A stretch of 37,894 bases of DNA from Chara braunii. Lineage: Eukaryota; Streptophyta; Charophyceae; Charales; Characeae. The translations under genes were made by a program, and so were the position numbers. This document shows positions 22,941 through 31,801 of this stretch, piece after piece. Within the stretch, counting starts at the first letter, position 1. The number at the start of each line of letters is the position of its first letter. The stretch lies in the NCBI GenBank assembly GCA_003427395.1, contig BFEA01000543.1:361126-399019 (forward strand), in the 5' to 3' direction. Below the pieces are notes generated by a model. It saw nothing but the letters and a program-made list of their open reading frames with translations, was not told where the DNA came from and searched no databases.

Positions 22941-24210
22941 TGTAATTAATTATTATCGCGTACATGGCAAAACCCTATGCTCGAATTCAAACAATTTTCC
23001 CCCGTCTATCGCTAAGTACTTTGGTACATCTGGCCGCAATCGTGGTCAGATAACAACACAGTCGGAGGTAAGCCGGCCTCGAATAACCAAGTGATTCACA
23101 CAAGCACAATCAAGAGGGGAAGTGACATCGATCTTCAAAGAAACCCAACTGTAATCACTACCGCCGAGCCAAATAATGAGCGCAGCCTTGGAGACGGTAC
23201 GCACAATTACTATCGGGATCGAGGTTGTCGTTGTTATGCTACTAAGCTCACCACGTATGGGGTTGACGATACTCACTTTCAGGTTCAATTAAGAAACCCT
23301 TTATGCCAGTAAGCTACCAACACGTGTTACTGATCTCGATCATTTATACCCCCAACTTTCTTTTCTCGCAAAAACTAATTTCTCATTGTTCACTTCACCT
23401 AGCAGCAGCCTCATGAAATAGAGTCCGACCTTTATCAAATCGGTCAAGCAAACGAGCGATGATCCGTCTCGCATCCTCAACTCCTGGTCACTCTTCCGTT
23501 GGAGGCTGGAGGGTCAAGCTTCACCTTGTCAAGCTCATGTGAAGCCGTACCTGTCAAACCGTCGCTCAAATGAAAAATTTGGTCATGTCATCCGACTCAC
23601 AACTTGAATGCTCTAAGACCCTCGTTTCGCCATTTTCCTCACCTAGTTCTGTTAAGAAACGGTCGAGATGCTCATTTTTCAAGCCCCATGTTCCTTTTTT
23701 TTCTCCTTCGTAGTCGTCTTCCTTTTGTCTTCTTCTTATTATTTTTCTTTTCCCCCTCCTCTCTATCTCCTTCTTCATACTCGTAGCAGTGCTAACGCTT
23801 TGCTTTGCCTTGGTCTGACAAGGCACTTACTGGAAATACAATATGAAAATACCCCATATTCAAGTTGTTGGAGCACACTCCTAAAGTAAGCCGCCCTTTG
23901 ATGATCCTCCTTTTGTCTAGCATGTATCTAACCAGTCCAATCGCTCAGCTTCATTCAAAAATTACTATAGTTAGAATGATTAATTACAAAGGGCGGACCT
24001 AAAGAATAAAAGAGGGAACTACTAACACTTCCACGAATGCAGTTGCTAGCTGCTATACCTATGAATGGCTACATGATTGTAGTATGTGTGTGCCCTCTCT
24101 TACTCTAAGCCAGAGTGCAAGCTTAAAACGTCATAATGAGTCTGACCAACTTTTAAAATTGTGTTGTTTTATTCATCTGACTGCAATTATATTGAAACTG
24201 AAATTTGTAT
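22941..24210. other. Intergenic, nothing recognised
   Basis: No gene or RNA identified. Pyrimidine-rich stretch at about 23690-23780 only. Confidence 0.4.
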
Positions 24211-24214
24211 TTCA

Positions 24215-24450
24215 ACAATTTATGGGTGTACCAACCAAGCTAGATCAGTCGATGCTCAACCTACTATCTACCTGACCGATCCGGTGGGGATTTAAACGTG
24301 AACCCGCATCTCTATAGACTAATTAGCCCTTCCACCAGCAAGCCAACTAAGCCGCCCTAGTGCTTGCAGTCCCCTTCACTCACTAGATTCAACCGAAATT
24401 GAGACTCATATGCACGTCTCAATAATTCATGAGCGTGCCAACTGAAACAA
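24215..24450 (-). repeat. Cluster of tRNA-derived SINE-like pieces
   Basis: Three tRNA-like segments on the minus strand. At 24363-24445 the minus strand reads TTTCAGTTGGCACGCTCATG (A-box-like) and GGTTGAATCTAG (B-box-like). At 24284-24360 it reads GCTTAGTTGGCTTGCTGG and a GGGTTCACG/AAATCCCC block. At 24215-24252 it reads TAGCTTGGTTGGTACACCCA then TTGTTGAAATACA, which matches the SINE head at 34430-34475. None folds into a clean cloverleaf, so these are read as SINE heads or pseudo-tRNAs. Confidence 0.5.
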
Positions 24451-24680
24451 CGTGTTTCTTGTCTTGTCGATCTTTACGACCGGCGACAGTCTGGTCACGT
24501 TCCACGTGTCGCAGTAATGTGGACCCACACATGCACTCTAACCTAGCTCTACTTGCTCGAAATATCTCAAGACCAACGGCTCGGGCGCGAGTCTCTTAAA
24601 GAGGGCGTGGCACTGTATCAGCTAGCATCGTAGACATACTCCGTGTAACTTGCACAAACGCGGGCAAATACCCTGCGAAT

Positions 24681-24930
24681 TCTTCTGAGCAAAAAAAATC
24701 GTCAAAGTTCCCCCTTGCAAATTGCGTGACTGGACCCGCTGATACTCCTTTTGTGGACCACATTGACTTGAGGGTCAGTCCACCAATTTCGCTACCATGT
24801 TGGTTCTCCTCGCGATAGTTGTAGGTCGCCCATAAAAACGTGATGGGTCAGTCTTTCGATAATTTTTTCCCCTCACCCACCCCTTTACGCGTTAGTCGCC
24901 CACTGTTAAAAAATGCGACACCTTGATTGT
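24681..24930 (+). repeat. Dispersed repeat family A, copy 2a (3' half)
   Basis: Begins ATTCTTCTGAGCAAAAAAAA, continues with AATCGTCAAAGTTCCC and TTGCAAATTGCGTGACTGGA, and ends with AAAAAATGCGACACCTTGA. Most similar to 28356-28650. It lies upstream of the 5' half (25075-25256), an order opposite to copy 1, so two copies may be arrayed here or one is rearranged. Confidence 0.7.
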
Positions 24931-24989
24931 CTATTGTGTGGGCGCGGGAAATGCAGTACTAAGGTAGCCAAAACAATGTTACTAAGCGC

Positions 24990-25004
24990 ACACACGCGCG
25001 CGCG

Positions 25005-25073
<69 letters not shown>
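24990..25073 (+). repeat. (CG)n-(GA)n compound microsatellite
   Basis: CACACG then (CG)n at about 24998-25020, followed by (GA)n to 25073. The inverted counterpart, (CT)n followed by (GC)n, is seen at 27867-27958. Confidence 0.95.
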
Positions 25074-25074
<1 letters not shown>

Positions 25075-25078
<4 letters not shown>

Positions 25079-25256
25079 TGAATGGCAAAATTAAAATATG
25101 GCTCAGATTGTGGTTGTGATCTAGTTGACAATTAAAATGATTGTTTTAAATTTATGTAATATTTTTCCTTGAAAGACCACAACATAATCTACGAACACTC
25201 AAATTTTTAGGTTTTTTCATGCATTATTATGAGCACAAAAAATCACTGAATGGTTC
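25075..25256 (+). repeat. Dispersed repeat family A, copy 2b (5' part)
   Basis: Matches 112-290 of copy 1 from the GA border to AATCACTGAAT. It is cut off exactly where the LINE remnant begins, consistent with LINE insertion into the repeat. Confidence 0.7.
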
Positions 25257-25257
25257 T

Positions 25258-26692
25258 GCAGACTGGAAAGATGGACGGGTGATGAGTGCGACAAGTGTTG
25301 TCTGGAGACATATAAAAGAGTTCTCCCAGACCAACCAATCTTGGAGAGGTATGAAATTCAACTGAAGTACGGACTCACGGATCTCGAGGAAGTCAGAGTG
25401 ACTCTCAACCGCCGTCTCAAGAAGGAATGTCGCCCATCCGCTACCCGGTAGGCAACGACACTCTCCTTTACAAACTCAGGATAGACCCAGCGGCATGGTA
25501 CTGATCAGTAAAGGATGACTGCATCAGATGTCTGGACTCGCTATCTGCCTCCCAGATTTAGAAAAGGAGGAAGGCGTCAGGCACACTTTGCAGTAAGATA
25601 GCCTACTGTTGGGAGAGAGAGATTCCTGAGCTCCAGCCTCCCTCTGATACAGAGCTACTCAGACTTTGGGCTCAACTTAAGAACACACCCTCTTAAAAGC
25701 TCGCCTCCCTGCTGTGGTTGCAGTCGCACCTGGCGGTTTCCACAATACAATGGTTAAAGGAGAAAGGAATGGAGTTTGAGTCCTGCTGCGATAGGTGTCA
25801 GGGAGCTCATGAATCAATAAGTCATCTTCGGTGGGACTGCCCCAAATCCAAGAAATGGTGGGACTGATGGGTAAGGTATTGGAAGTGGATCACAAGAGAT
25901 GAGATCCTGACGGGTCAGAGGTGGGTTCTGTTTGCTGGTCTCCCAGAAAACTTCAGAAGCACAGAGGGTTGGGGCTATGTGGCATAGGTGGCCAGGGCAG
26001 CTATGCTATGGGTCATTTGGTTAGATAGGAATAACCTCAGATTTAAAGGAGGTCTCCACGAAAAACAGGCAGCGGCAACCTTCAGGGGATTACTGGTTAC
26101 CGCAATCAGGGCCGACTGGTTCAGAAAGGCAGGCCTCGGCAGACAGAAGGGAGGGGCTCGCATGGTTTCGGAACACCTGGGCCCAGAGTGACAGGATGGT
26201 ATCCATCTCCACGGATGGGCAGTTGAGTTTCAGTAGATGGTTGGAGTTTGCCTAGAAGTAAGGTTAGAATAAGGGTTGAACCTGGACACTTGGTTCTAGA
26301 AGACGGTTGCTGTAGACCGTGAGGGTGGGAGGGTCGGGAGAGTGTCAGGGGGACTGTAGGAACCCAAGGGAGTTCCTCGGCGGTCAAAGTTGGGTCGAGC
26401 TCAAACCATAGTTAGGTCTGTGTAGTAGAGTAGATCAAGATTTGGTAGGGGGGGTAAAGACAGACATCAGTAGAAGATTAAAAAAAGTGACTTCGGTGGT
26501 AGTAGTAATGAGGGATAGATATCTACACTATTATTACAAGCAGTTTTAAGCAAATATGTTTTGCTTGGCGAAGGAATGTTCCAGCCTTGGGGCTGTGAAC
26601 GAAACCGGCTGATGCTGCCGGGATAACTCTGGGTCGAATTGTGAGGTCCCCGACCTCAAGTTGACAAATTTGAAAAAAATAAAAATAAAAAA
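25258..26692 (+). mobile_element. Dead LINE, 3' portion with zf-RVT domain and A-rich tail
   Basis: Conceptual translation with several internal stops gives a C-terminal LINE ORF2 region. About 25341-25450 encodes a segment ending LNRRLKKECR. About 25700-25870 encodes a reverse-transcriptase zinc-binding (zf-RVT) region with CCDRCQGAHESISHLRWDCP at 25781-25840. About 25997-26050 encodes LWVIWLDRNNLRFKGG, a motif that commonly follows zf-RVT in plant L1-type LINEs. The polymerase core is absent (5' truncation). Tail: A-rich AAAAAT sequence at 26670-26692. Possible target-site duplication: AATCACTGAA (25246-25255) and AATCATTGAA (about 26690-26699), one mismatch. Stop codons include 25449-25451, TGA at about 25502 and TGA at about 25865, so it is not functional. 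Confidence 0.8.
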
Positions 26693-26708
26693 ATCATTGA
26701 AATCGGAG

Positions 26709-27480
26709 TTCGCAACCCTTAGGCTGCGGTATAGTGGGCTTCTGCGTCTGTGTCAAGGTGTCAAATTTTTGGCAGCGGACGACCAGGACGCAAAGTGGGT
26801 TCTCAGGGGGCAAAAAAATTTGGGGGACCGGTCCTTGCCAAAATTGCGGACTACCTACAGCTAGCTCTGGTAGAATCGGGACTTTTGGAAAAAGGAAGGA
26901 CCGGTCCTCGGGTGGAAGTGGACCCCCAAAAGAAGTGGGGGGGCGTTGAACCGGTCCCCGGGTAGAAGTGGACCCCAAAAAGAAGTGAGGGTATGTGAAC
27001 TGCAATGCAAAAGGACCCTCAGGCCCAGACATTGAGCCCTGTCTTCTCAAAACAAGGAGGTCAGACACAACGAAATAGGCGTTTTGCAAGAGACAACTTT
27101 GATGATTTTCTGTGCTCGGACGAGCATGCAAAAAAATCTGAAATTTTGAGAATCCATAGATGAGGTCGTGTTCTTTCTATAAATAATAATAGAACATTTA
27201 CAAAAAATCATTTACACTGCGAAATAATCGTCGCGCTGATTCGACACATTTTCCATTTTTGCCACGCAGCCATGCCTGGGCCAACTAAAAAAGTACTCCA
27301 AATTCAGTGAGTTTTCACGCTCAGAAAAATGAGTGACAAAACGTGAAAATTGGAGTACTCGTAGATTTTGTTGTGATCTTTCTAGGAAAAATGCTAAATA
27401 AATATTAAAAAAAAATTCCAACTGCAAAATAGATCGCGCCCGCAATTTGACCTATATTTCAATTTTGTCATTTAGTCTCT
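26709..27480 (-). repeat. Dispersed repeat family A, copy 3 (inverted)
   Basis: Reverse complement of copy 1 over its whole length: GACCAGGACGCAAAGTGGG, GGACCGGTCCTTGCC, GACACAACGAAATAG, CACATTTTCCATTTTTGCCA and ATTTCAATTTTGTCATTTAG are all recognisable. Its 5' border, with CTCT starting, falls at the assembly gap. The minus-strand frame at 26694-27131 is repeat-derived and has no known domain. Confidence 0.8.
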
Positions 27481-27496
27481 NNNNNNNNNNNNNNNN
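27481..27496. other. Assembly gap (16 N)
   Basis: Run of 16 unknown bases directly after CTCT, so the gap probably replaces a CT microsatellite. The following 370 bases are an exact copy of 34525-34894. Confidence 1.
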
Positions 27497-27589
27497 GAAT
27501 ACAACGTACGGTCATTATAGCTGTATCTGGACTGAAAGATGCCTCAAATACAGCTATAATGACAGTACGTTGTATTCGGGGGAAGAAGG
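27497..27589 (+). mobile_element. Foldback MITE, copy truncated by the gap
   Basis: Same as 34525-34617: inverted arms GAATACAACGTACGGTCATT and AATGACAGTACGTTGTATTC around a short loop. The left terminus is lost in the gap. Confidence 0.85.
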
Positions 27590-27862
27590 TAGCTTAGATC
27601 TAGCGAGGCGTAGACAGACTAATTGGTTGGGACTTGGGACCGTGTGCTTGTGTTTGCCCTGTGGCGTTCTGGCCCTCGATTTCGTATGCGGAGATGAGAC
27701 TTGGTGTCAAGTCAAGAGTCGTTGGCTCTTGGCTGTTTGAACCGTTTCCCTCTATAGAGCATAGCAGTTACTCTATCAGCGAGGAGCACGTGACAGCGTG
27801 CAATTGACGTATCTCAGGACGCAACGCAAGTGGAAGGTACCCCTCTCCTGGGGTTAAGGATA

Positions 27863-27866
<4 letters not shown>
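27497..27866 (+). repeat. 370-bp exact duplicate of 34525-34894
   Basis: Base-for-base equal by eye at a constant offset of 7028, ending in a (CT)n tract in both places, after which the sequences diverge. Lying beside a gap, it may be an assembly artefact. A recent true duplication is the alternative. Confidence 0.85.
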
Positions 27867-27938
<72 letters not shown>

Positions 27939-27962
27939 GTGTGCGCGCGCGCGCGCGTAGTC

Positions 27963-27994
<32 letters not shown>

Positions 27995-28058
27995 GGTAGG
28001 CCCCCCCCCTCCCTCTCTCTCCCTCCCTCTCTCTCTCACACTCATAACAATAAATGGA

Positions 28059-28111
<53 letters not shown>
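27867..28111 (+). repeat. (CT)n / (GC)n / C-run microsatellite cluster
   Basis: (CT)n to 27933, (GC)n at 27943-27958, two C-runs and further CT tracts to about 28111. The flank at 28125-28178 is the reverse complement of 24931-24975 (TTTGGCTACCTTAG, CCGCGCCCAC), so the tract marks another family A junction. Long frames on both strands are artefacts. Confidence 0.9.
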
Positions 28112-28113
<2 letters not shown>

Positions 28114-28184
28114 GTGTTAGCTCCCAGTCTCATTGATTTGGCTACCTTAGGGCTGCGTTCCCCGCGCCCACGCGGTAGACAATA

Positions 28185-28690
28185 CGTTTTCCTTTGCCCA
28201 CACATGGCCGAGTGGCAAAAATGGAAAATGTGTGGAATCGGCGTGGCAATTATTTTACGGTCTTGATGATTGTTTTAAATTTTTCTGATATTTTTTTCTG
28301 GAAAGATCACGACCTAATCTACGGATTTTCAAATTTTCAGTTTTTTCTGCAAATTATTATGATCACAAAAAATCGTCAAAGTTGCCTCTTGCAAATTGTG
28401 GGACTGGACCTGCCGGTACCCCTTTTGTGTAGGGGCCTAGTGGAATGCACCAGACCCTGCCTCAACGCCTGGGCCTCAGGACATTAGCAAACGGGATTTA
28501 TTTTGCCCCTTCGCTGTTCACATGCAAGGGAGGACCGGTCCTCCAACTTTTGCTACAGCACCTGTTCTATGCGCGATAGCTGTAGGTAGTCAGTAAGAAC
28601 GCGGTGGACCAGTCCCCCAACAACTTTCACGCCCTTAGAACCCACTTGACACGGACGCAGAAGCCTACTATATATATTTAGCAGCCTTAG
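28185..28690 (+). repeat. Dispersed repeat family A, copy 4 (partial)
   Basis: Starts at CCACACATGGCCGAGTGGCA, matching copy 1 from about 308, and includes AAAAAATCGTCAAAGTTGCC and the GCGATAGCTGTAGGTAG block. It ends at GCAGCCTTAGGGCTGTGAAC (28681-28700). Confidence 0.75.
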
Positions 28691-29000
28691 GGCTGTGAAC
28701 ACTGGTGCCGAAGCTTACTATGCGGCAGCGTTATGGGTGCGCAGAAAGGTAGTAGAATATAATTAGTTTTTGTTAGGCTACTACCGGTAGCAGCCACCGA
28801 GCTGCGGAGTCTGTAGCAAAAGGCTCGCAGGCTTTGGCCTGTAATGTAAGGGGGAGATGTATTGTTGAGGACTCCGGCCTCTAAAAGTCGAACTGTGATA
28901 GAGTTTGAATTTTGAGCAAAGGAAAAAGAAGAAAGAAAAAAGACGCCGGACCCTACCATATCGCAGCCCAGCCCTGAGGCTGCGAATGGAAAGACCGCCT
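28691..29000. other. RPN7 upstream segment between two palindromic motifs
   Basis: Flanked by GCAGCCTTAGGGCTGTGAA (28681-28699) and an expanded version ending GAGGCTGCGAATGG (28961-28989). Contains a hairpin, GGTAGTAG (about 28749-28756) with CTACTACC (about 28779-28786). It may be a small mobile element inserted near the promoter. No TATA box was identified. Confidence 0.4.
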
Positions 29001-29280
29001 TGACTGTCTTGGAGGTCACCTCGCCGGAAGATGGTTGCGTATTGCCATGCATCGTCCGCGGTCTTCCCGTAGTTTACCCCCCGCTAAGTCTGTCTGCTGG
29101 TCTGGTCTCTTCCTCCTCGCTGCTCGACGTCTGGTGTGAGAGGCGACAGCCGTCGGTACACGTCACACGACGCGGTTCGCTGCCATCTCACCCTCTTCTT
29201 CTCGTCGACGTTTGCATCCCCTCCCCCGCGTTGTGGTTCGTTTCCCCGCCCGCAGCGAGGGAGTTGGTGGTTCCGCCAGA
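29001..29280 (+). promoter_or_regulatory. RPN7 promoter / 5' leader region (approximate)
   Basis: GC- and pyrimidine-rich sequence immediately upstream of the RPN7 start. No TATA box or defined transcription start is visible. An in-frame extension reaches back to a TTG at 29212 but has no ATG, so it is treated as leader. An upstream ATG at 29048 (ATGCATCGTCC) is not in the RPN7 frame. Confidence 0.4.
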
Positions 29281-30465
29281 ATGGAGGAGGGCGGGCAAAT
29301 GGATCCGAAGCTCGAATTTTCGCAGACTCTGTTCGCGTTGCGGCTGAGGCTTCGACGCTCCCCGGTTATGGAGAATGACGATGGGGTGATTGATGAGCTA
29401 CGCCAGCAGGTGCTGGATGCCATCGATCGGGATCTGATGATCAGCGTCTATCAGTCCTGCTGTGAGGAGTTCGGCTGGAAACCCGATCCCAGTCATCTGT
29501 CGAGATACGGCGCTCGGATTGCGGAAGAAATCCAACGGCTCGACGATAAGATCAAGGATGCGGAAGACAACCTTGGGGAGAGCGAGGTGCGCGAGGCCTT
29601 CTTGGAGAAGGCGCTCTTCTTCGTCCGAATCGCAGACAAAGAGAAAGCTTTAGAAGCGTTGAAAGCCACGGAAGCGAAGACGGTGGCCATCGGGCAAAAG
29701 ATCGATCTGATTTTTCATATCTTGCGAATCGGATTTTTCTGCGCCGACTTTGACCTAATCTCGAAGAATCTCGACAAAGCGAAGAGCTTATTTCACGGCG
29801 AAGGCGGTGATTGGGAGCGGAAGAACCGCCTGAAAGTGTACGAGGGTCTGTTTTTCATGGCGACGAGGAACTTCAAGAAGGCCGCCAATCTATTCCTTGA
29901 TTCGATCTCCACTTTCACCTCCTATGAGCTCTTGCCTTACACGACCTTCATCTTCTACACTGTTTTGACCAGCATCGTCTCCTTGGACAGAGTGGCTCTC
30001 AAATCGAAGGTTGTGGATGCCCCTGAGATCTTGGCAGTTATCAGAGATGTCCCCCACCTTTCCGATTTCTTGAACGCCCTTTACAACTGCGATTACAGGA
30101 CGTTCTTTGTGGCGTTTGCGGCGCTGGCCGAGGCCATCCGCAAGGATCGATACCTGAATCCGCATTTTAGGTTTTATTTGAGGGAAGCGCGCGTAGTGGC
30201 GTACGCGCAGTTCTTGGAATCCTACAAGAGTGTGACCATGGAGGCAATGGCCAAAGCTTTTGGCGTCAGTGTTGAGTTCTTTGATGCGGAATTGGCGCGC
30301 TTTATCGCTTCAGGACGCGTCAATTGCAAGATAGACAAGGTGGCGGGTATAATTAGTGAAACCAATAGGCCGGATGCCAAGAATGCCCTCTATCATGCAA
30401 CGATTAAACAAGGCGATGTTCTGCTCAACCGTCTGCAGAGGCTGTCGCGGGTCATCGATATGTGA
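29281..30465 (+). CDS. RPN7: 26S proteasome regulatory subunit RPN7 (PSMD6), 394 aa
   Basis: RPN7 is a non-catalytic PCI subunit of the lid of the 19S regulatory particle, which helps hold the RPN11 deubiquitinase module in place. The predicted protein shows the conserved features: DAEDNLGESEVREA at 93-106, DWERKNRLKVYEGL at 177-190, NFKKAANLFLDSISTFTSYE at 197-216, VVDAPEIL at 244-251, then a PCI domain (about 255-365) with DRYLNPHFRFYLRE at 289-302, FLESYKSVTMEAMAKAFGVS at 311-330 and CKIDKVAGI at 349-357, ending KQGDVLLNRLQRLSRVIDM. The length is close to plant RPN7 (about 387). The start at 29281 has A at -3 and G at +4; a second ATG at 29299 is possible. Residues 20-85 look more divergent than the rest. 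There is no intron, which is unusual for a plant RPN7, and no poly-A tail follows. A donor-like CTG/GTAAGAAG lies 12 bases after the stop (30475-30485). It could be the main gene or an expressed retrocopy. Confidence 0.95.
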   Translation: MEEGGQMDPKLEFSQTLFALRLRLRRSPVMENDDGVIDELRQQVLDAIDRDLMISVYQSCCEEFGWKPDPSHLSRYGARIAEEIQRLDDKIKDAEDNLGESEVREAFLEKALFFVRIADKEKALEALKATEAKTVAIGQKIDLIFHILRIGFFCADFDLISKNLDKAKSLFHGEGGDWERKNRLKVYEGLFFMATRNFKKAANLFLDSISTFTSYELLPYTTFIFYTVLTSIVSLDRVALKSKVVDAPEILAVIRDVPHLSDFLNALYNCDYRTFFVAFAALAEAIRKDRYLNPHFRFYLREARVVAYAQFLESYKSVTMEAMAKAFGVSVEFFDAELARFIASGRVNCKIDKVAGIISETNRPDAKNALYHATIKQGDVLLNRLQRLSRVIDM

Positions 30466-30766
30466 GGCTTCCTTCTGGTAAGAAGCCCGGGGTAATTAAG
30501 GTGGGGGGGGGGGGGGGGAANGGAAAGAGAGGGGGGAGGAGGAGGGAGATGGATTACGGAGAGGCGAGGGGGAAGGTAGGAGTTTAGAGGGAAAGCGGGA
30601 GGTGCGGAGGTGGAGAGAGTTTATTAGGGGTAGCGGAAACGATGGGGGGTTGCGCAGACTAGCGCAATCGGATAAGCTGAGGAGGTCGGAGTTGAGGGGA
30701 AGGGGGAAAGGGGGGAAGGGGGGAAGCGGAAGCGGAAGCCGAGGAGATGGCGGGTGCAACAGACTA
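30466..30766 (+). other. RPN7 3' flank: donor-like site, G-run with N, purine-rich unit
   Basis: CTGGTAAGAAG at 30475-30485 resembles a 5' splice site just past the stop. A G16 run at 30503-30518 is followed by a single N at 30521, so base calls here are uncertain. The purine-rich unit ending GGTTGCGCAGACT (30648-30660) has relatives ending near 31175 and 31438. Confidence 0.55.
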
Positions 30767-30883
30767 CCGTCTTCCCTCGAATAGAACGTACTACGCTTAT
30801 TATCCTTGTGTTTGGGGCAACTTTCAGTCTATCTAGATACAGCGATTAATGTACATACGCACGTTCCATTCGGGGGAAGACGG
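30767..30883 (+). mobile_element. Foldback MITE (117 bp, diverged)
   Basis: Left end CCGTCTTCCCTCGAATAGAA and right end TTCCATTCGGGGGAAGACGG are near-perfect inverted repeats; TA precedes the left end. It belongs to the same family as the copies at 34315, 34513, 35114 and 37013. It interrupts the tandem units behind RPN7. Confidence 0.8.
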
Positions 30884-30979
30884 AAGCGGATATCAGTGAA
30901 GGCGAGGAGAGAGAGGAGCTGATTGAAGGATGGATGAGGCGGAAGGGATGGGTGTGCGGGGTTCATCGGAACGGAGCAA

Positions 30980-31039
30980 GCAATGTTGTGCTAAACCATC
31001 TCCAGAGGTTTTCGCAGGTCATCAATATGAGATCTGTGT
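30980..31039 (+). pseudogene. Decayed copy of the RPN7 3' end (copy 2)
   Basis: About 50 bp aligns with the last codons of RPN7: it encodes NVVLNHLQRFSQVINM compared with DVLLNRLQRLSRVIDM in the gene (30415-30462). The original stop is changed (ATGAGA instead of ATGTGA) and the frame then runs to RSV and a stop. No upstream RPN7 sequence is present, so only the extreme 3' end is duplicated. Confidence 0.75.
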
Positions 31040-31040
31040 A

Positions 31041-31041
<1 letters not shown>

Positions 31042-31116
<75 letters not shown>
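31042..31116 (+). repeat. (GA)n microsatellite
   Basis: Uninterrupted GA tract inserted directly after the second RPN7 3' copy. Confidence 0.95.
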
Positions 31117-31117
<1 letters not shown>

Positions 31118-31121
31118 GGGT

Positions 31122-31256
31122 AGGCGAGGAGGGCTTGAGAGTTGAGCGGGAGTGGAAGGTATGGCTGCGCAGACTGAACGAAGGTAAGTTCGGCTTTACC
31201 GTTTCCGGAGGCGGCGGCTGTCTAATCTGTCATCGATATATGATCCAGGTAAGAAG
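31122..31256 (+). pseudogene. Third, more decayed unit of the RPN7 3' region
   Basis: GGCTGTCTAATCTGTCATCG, then ATATATGATCCAGGTAAGAAG (31216-31256), parallels GGCTGTCGCGGGTCATCGAT, then ATGTGA and TGGTAAGAAG after RPN7. A consensus-like donor AAGGTAAGT lies at 31181-31189. The unit before it, ending GGCTGCGCAGACTGA (31163-31177), matches the purine-rich unit at 30560-30660. It supports tandem duplication that kept genomic (spliced-type) sequence. Confidence 0.55.
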
Positions 31257-31260
31257 AGAG

Positions 31261-31380
31261 GGGAAATCGGGGGAAGAGCGGGGAAATCGGGGGAAGAGCG
31301 GTGAAATGAGGGGAAGAGCGGTGAAATGGGGGGAAGAGCGGGGAAATGGGGGGAAAAGCGGGGAAATGAGGAGAAGAGCG
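31261..31380 (+). repeat. 20-bp purine-rich tandem repeat, 6 copies
   Basis: Units of the type GGGAAATCGGGGGAAGAGCG, nearly pure purine on this strand. Frames of 89 and 96 residues here come from the repeat. Confidence 0.9.
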
Positions 31381-31700
31381 GAGAGGCGAGGAGGTGGGAG
31401 TTAAAACAGGAAGTGGAGGGGGGATGGGCGCGCAGACTAACGGAGACGTCGAAACGAAATGAACTCGAGGGGAATAAGGTTGCCATCTTGGGTGTTTGGG
31501 AGAAACTGATGTCTTCTATGGTCGGATTGTGGCATGACTATGAAGGTACTGCCACCATCGACTTGCAACTTGAGTAAGGAGGGGAGCTCATTTTGCGACT
31601 GCAAAGCGGAGGGTTGGGGACTGGTTAGGGAGAGACGTCACTGATGATCACACAGCTTAGTCAGCCACACCCCACGCTGTACTTCGACTGTGGGTCAAGT
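31381..31700 (+). other. Tail of the RPN7 downstream repeat and unique sequence
   Basis: The unit at 31383-31440 (GGCGAGGAGGTGGGAG ... GCGCGCAGACTAA) is a third relative of 30560-30660 and 31122-31177. Beyond 31450 the sequence appears unique; nothing recognised. Confidence 0.5.
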
Positions 31701-31703
31701 GTG

Positions 31704-31742
<39 letters not shown>

Positions 31743-31744
31743 AG

Positions 31745-31799
<55 letters not shown>
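31704..31799 (+). repeat. (GT)n-(GA)n compound microsatellite
   Basis: GT tract to about 31752 followed by GA tract to 31799. Confidence 0.95.

Positions 31800-31801
<2 letters not shown>

Noticed and set aside
26694-27131. 145-residue minus-strand frame, similar to a 152-residue frame at 441-899
   Set aside because: The two frames are the same strand of repeat family A read in opposite genomic orientations. The similarity reflects the repeat; no known domain or conserved start is visible.
27768-28205. Arg-Glu and Ser-Leu repeat proteins on both strands
   Set aside because: Pure products of CT/GA microsatellites, also seen at 11167-11485, 24906-25119 and 34796-35159.
29212-29280. Upstream extension of the RPN7 frame
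   Set aside because: It begins with TTG, not ATG, and the extra 23 residues do not resemble RPN7. ATG at 29281 has a good context and gives the expected length.
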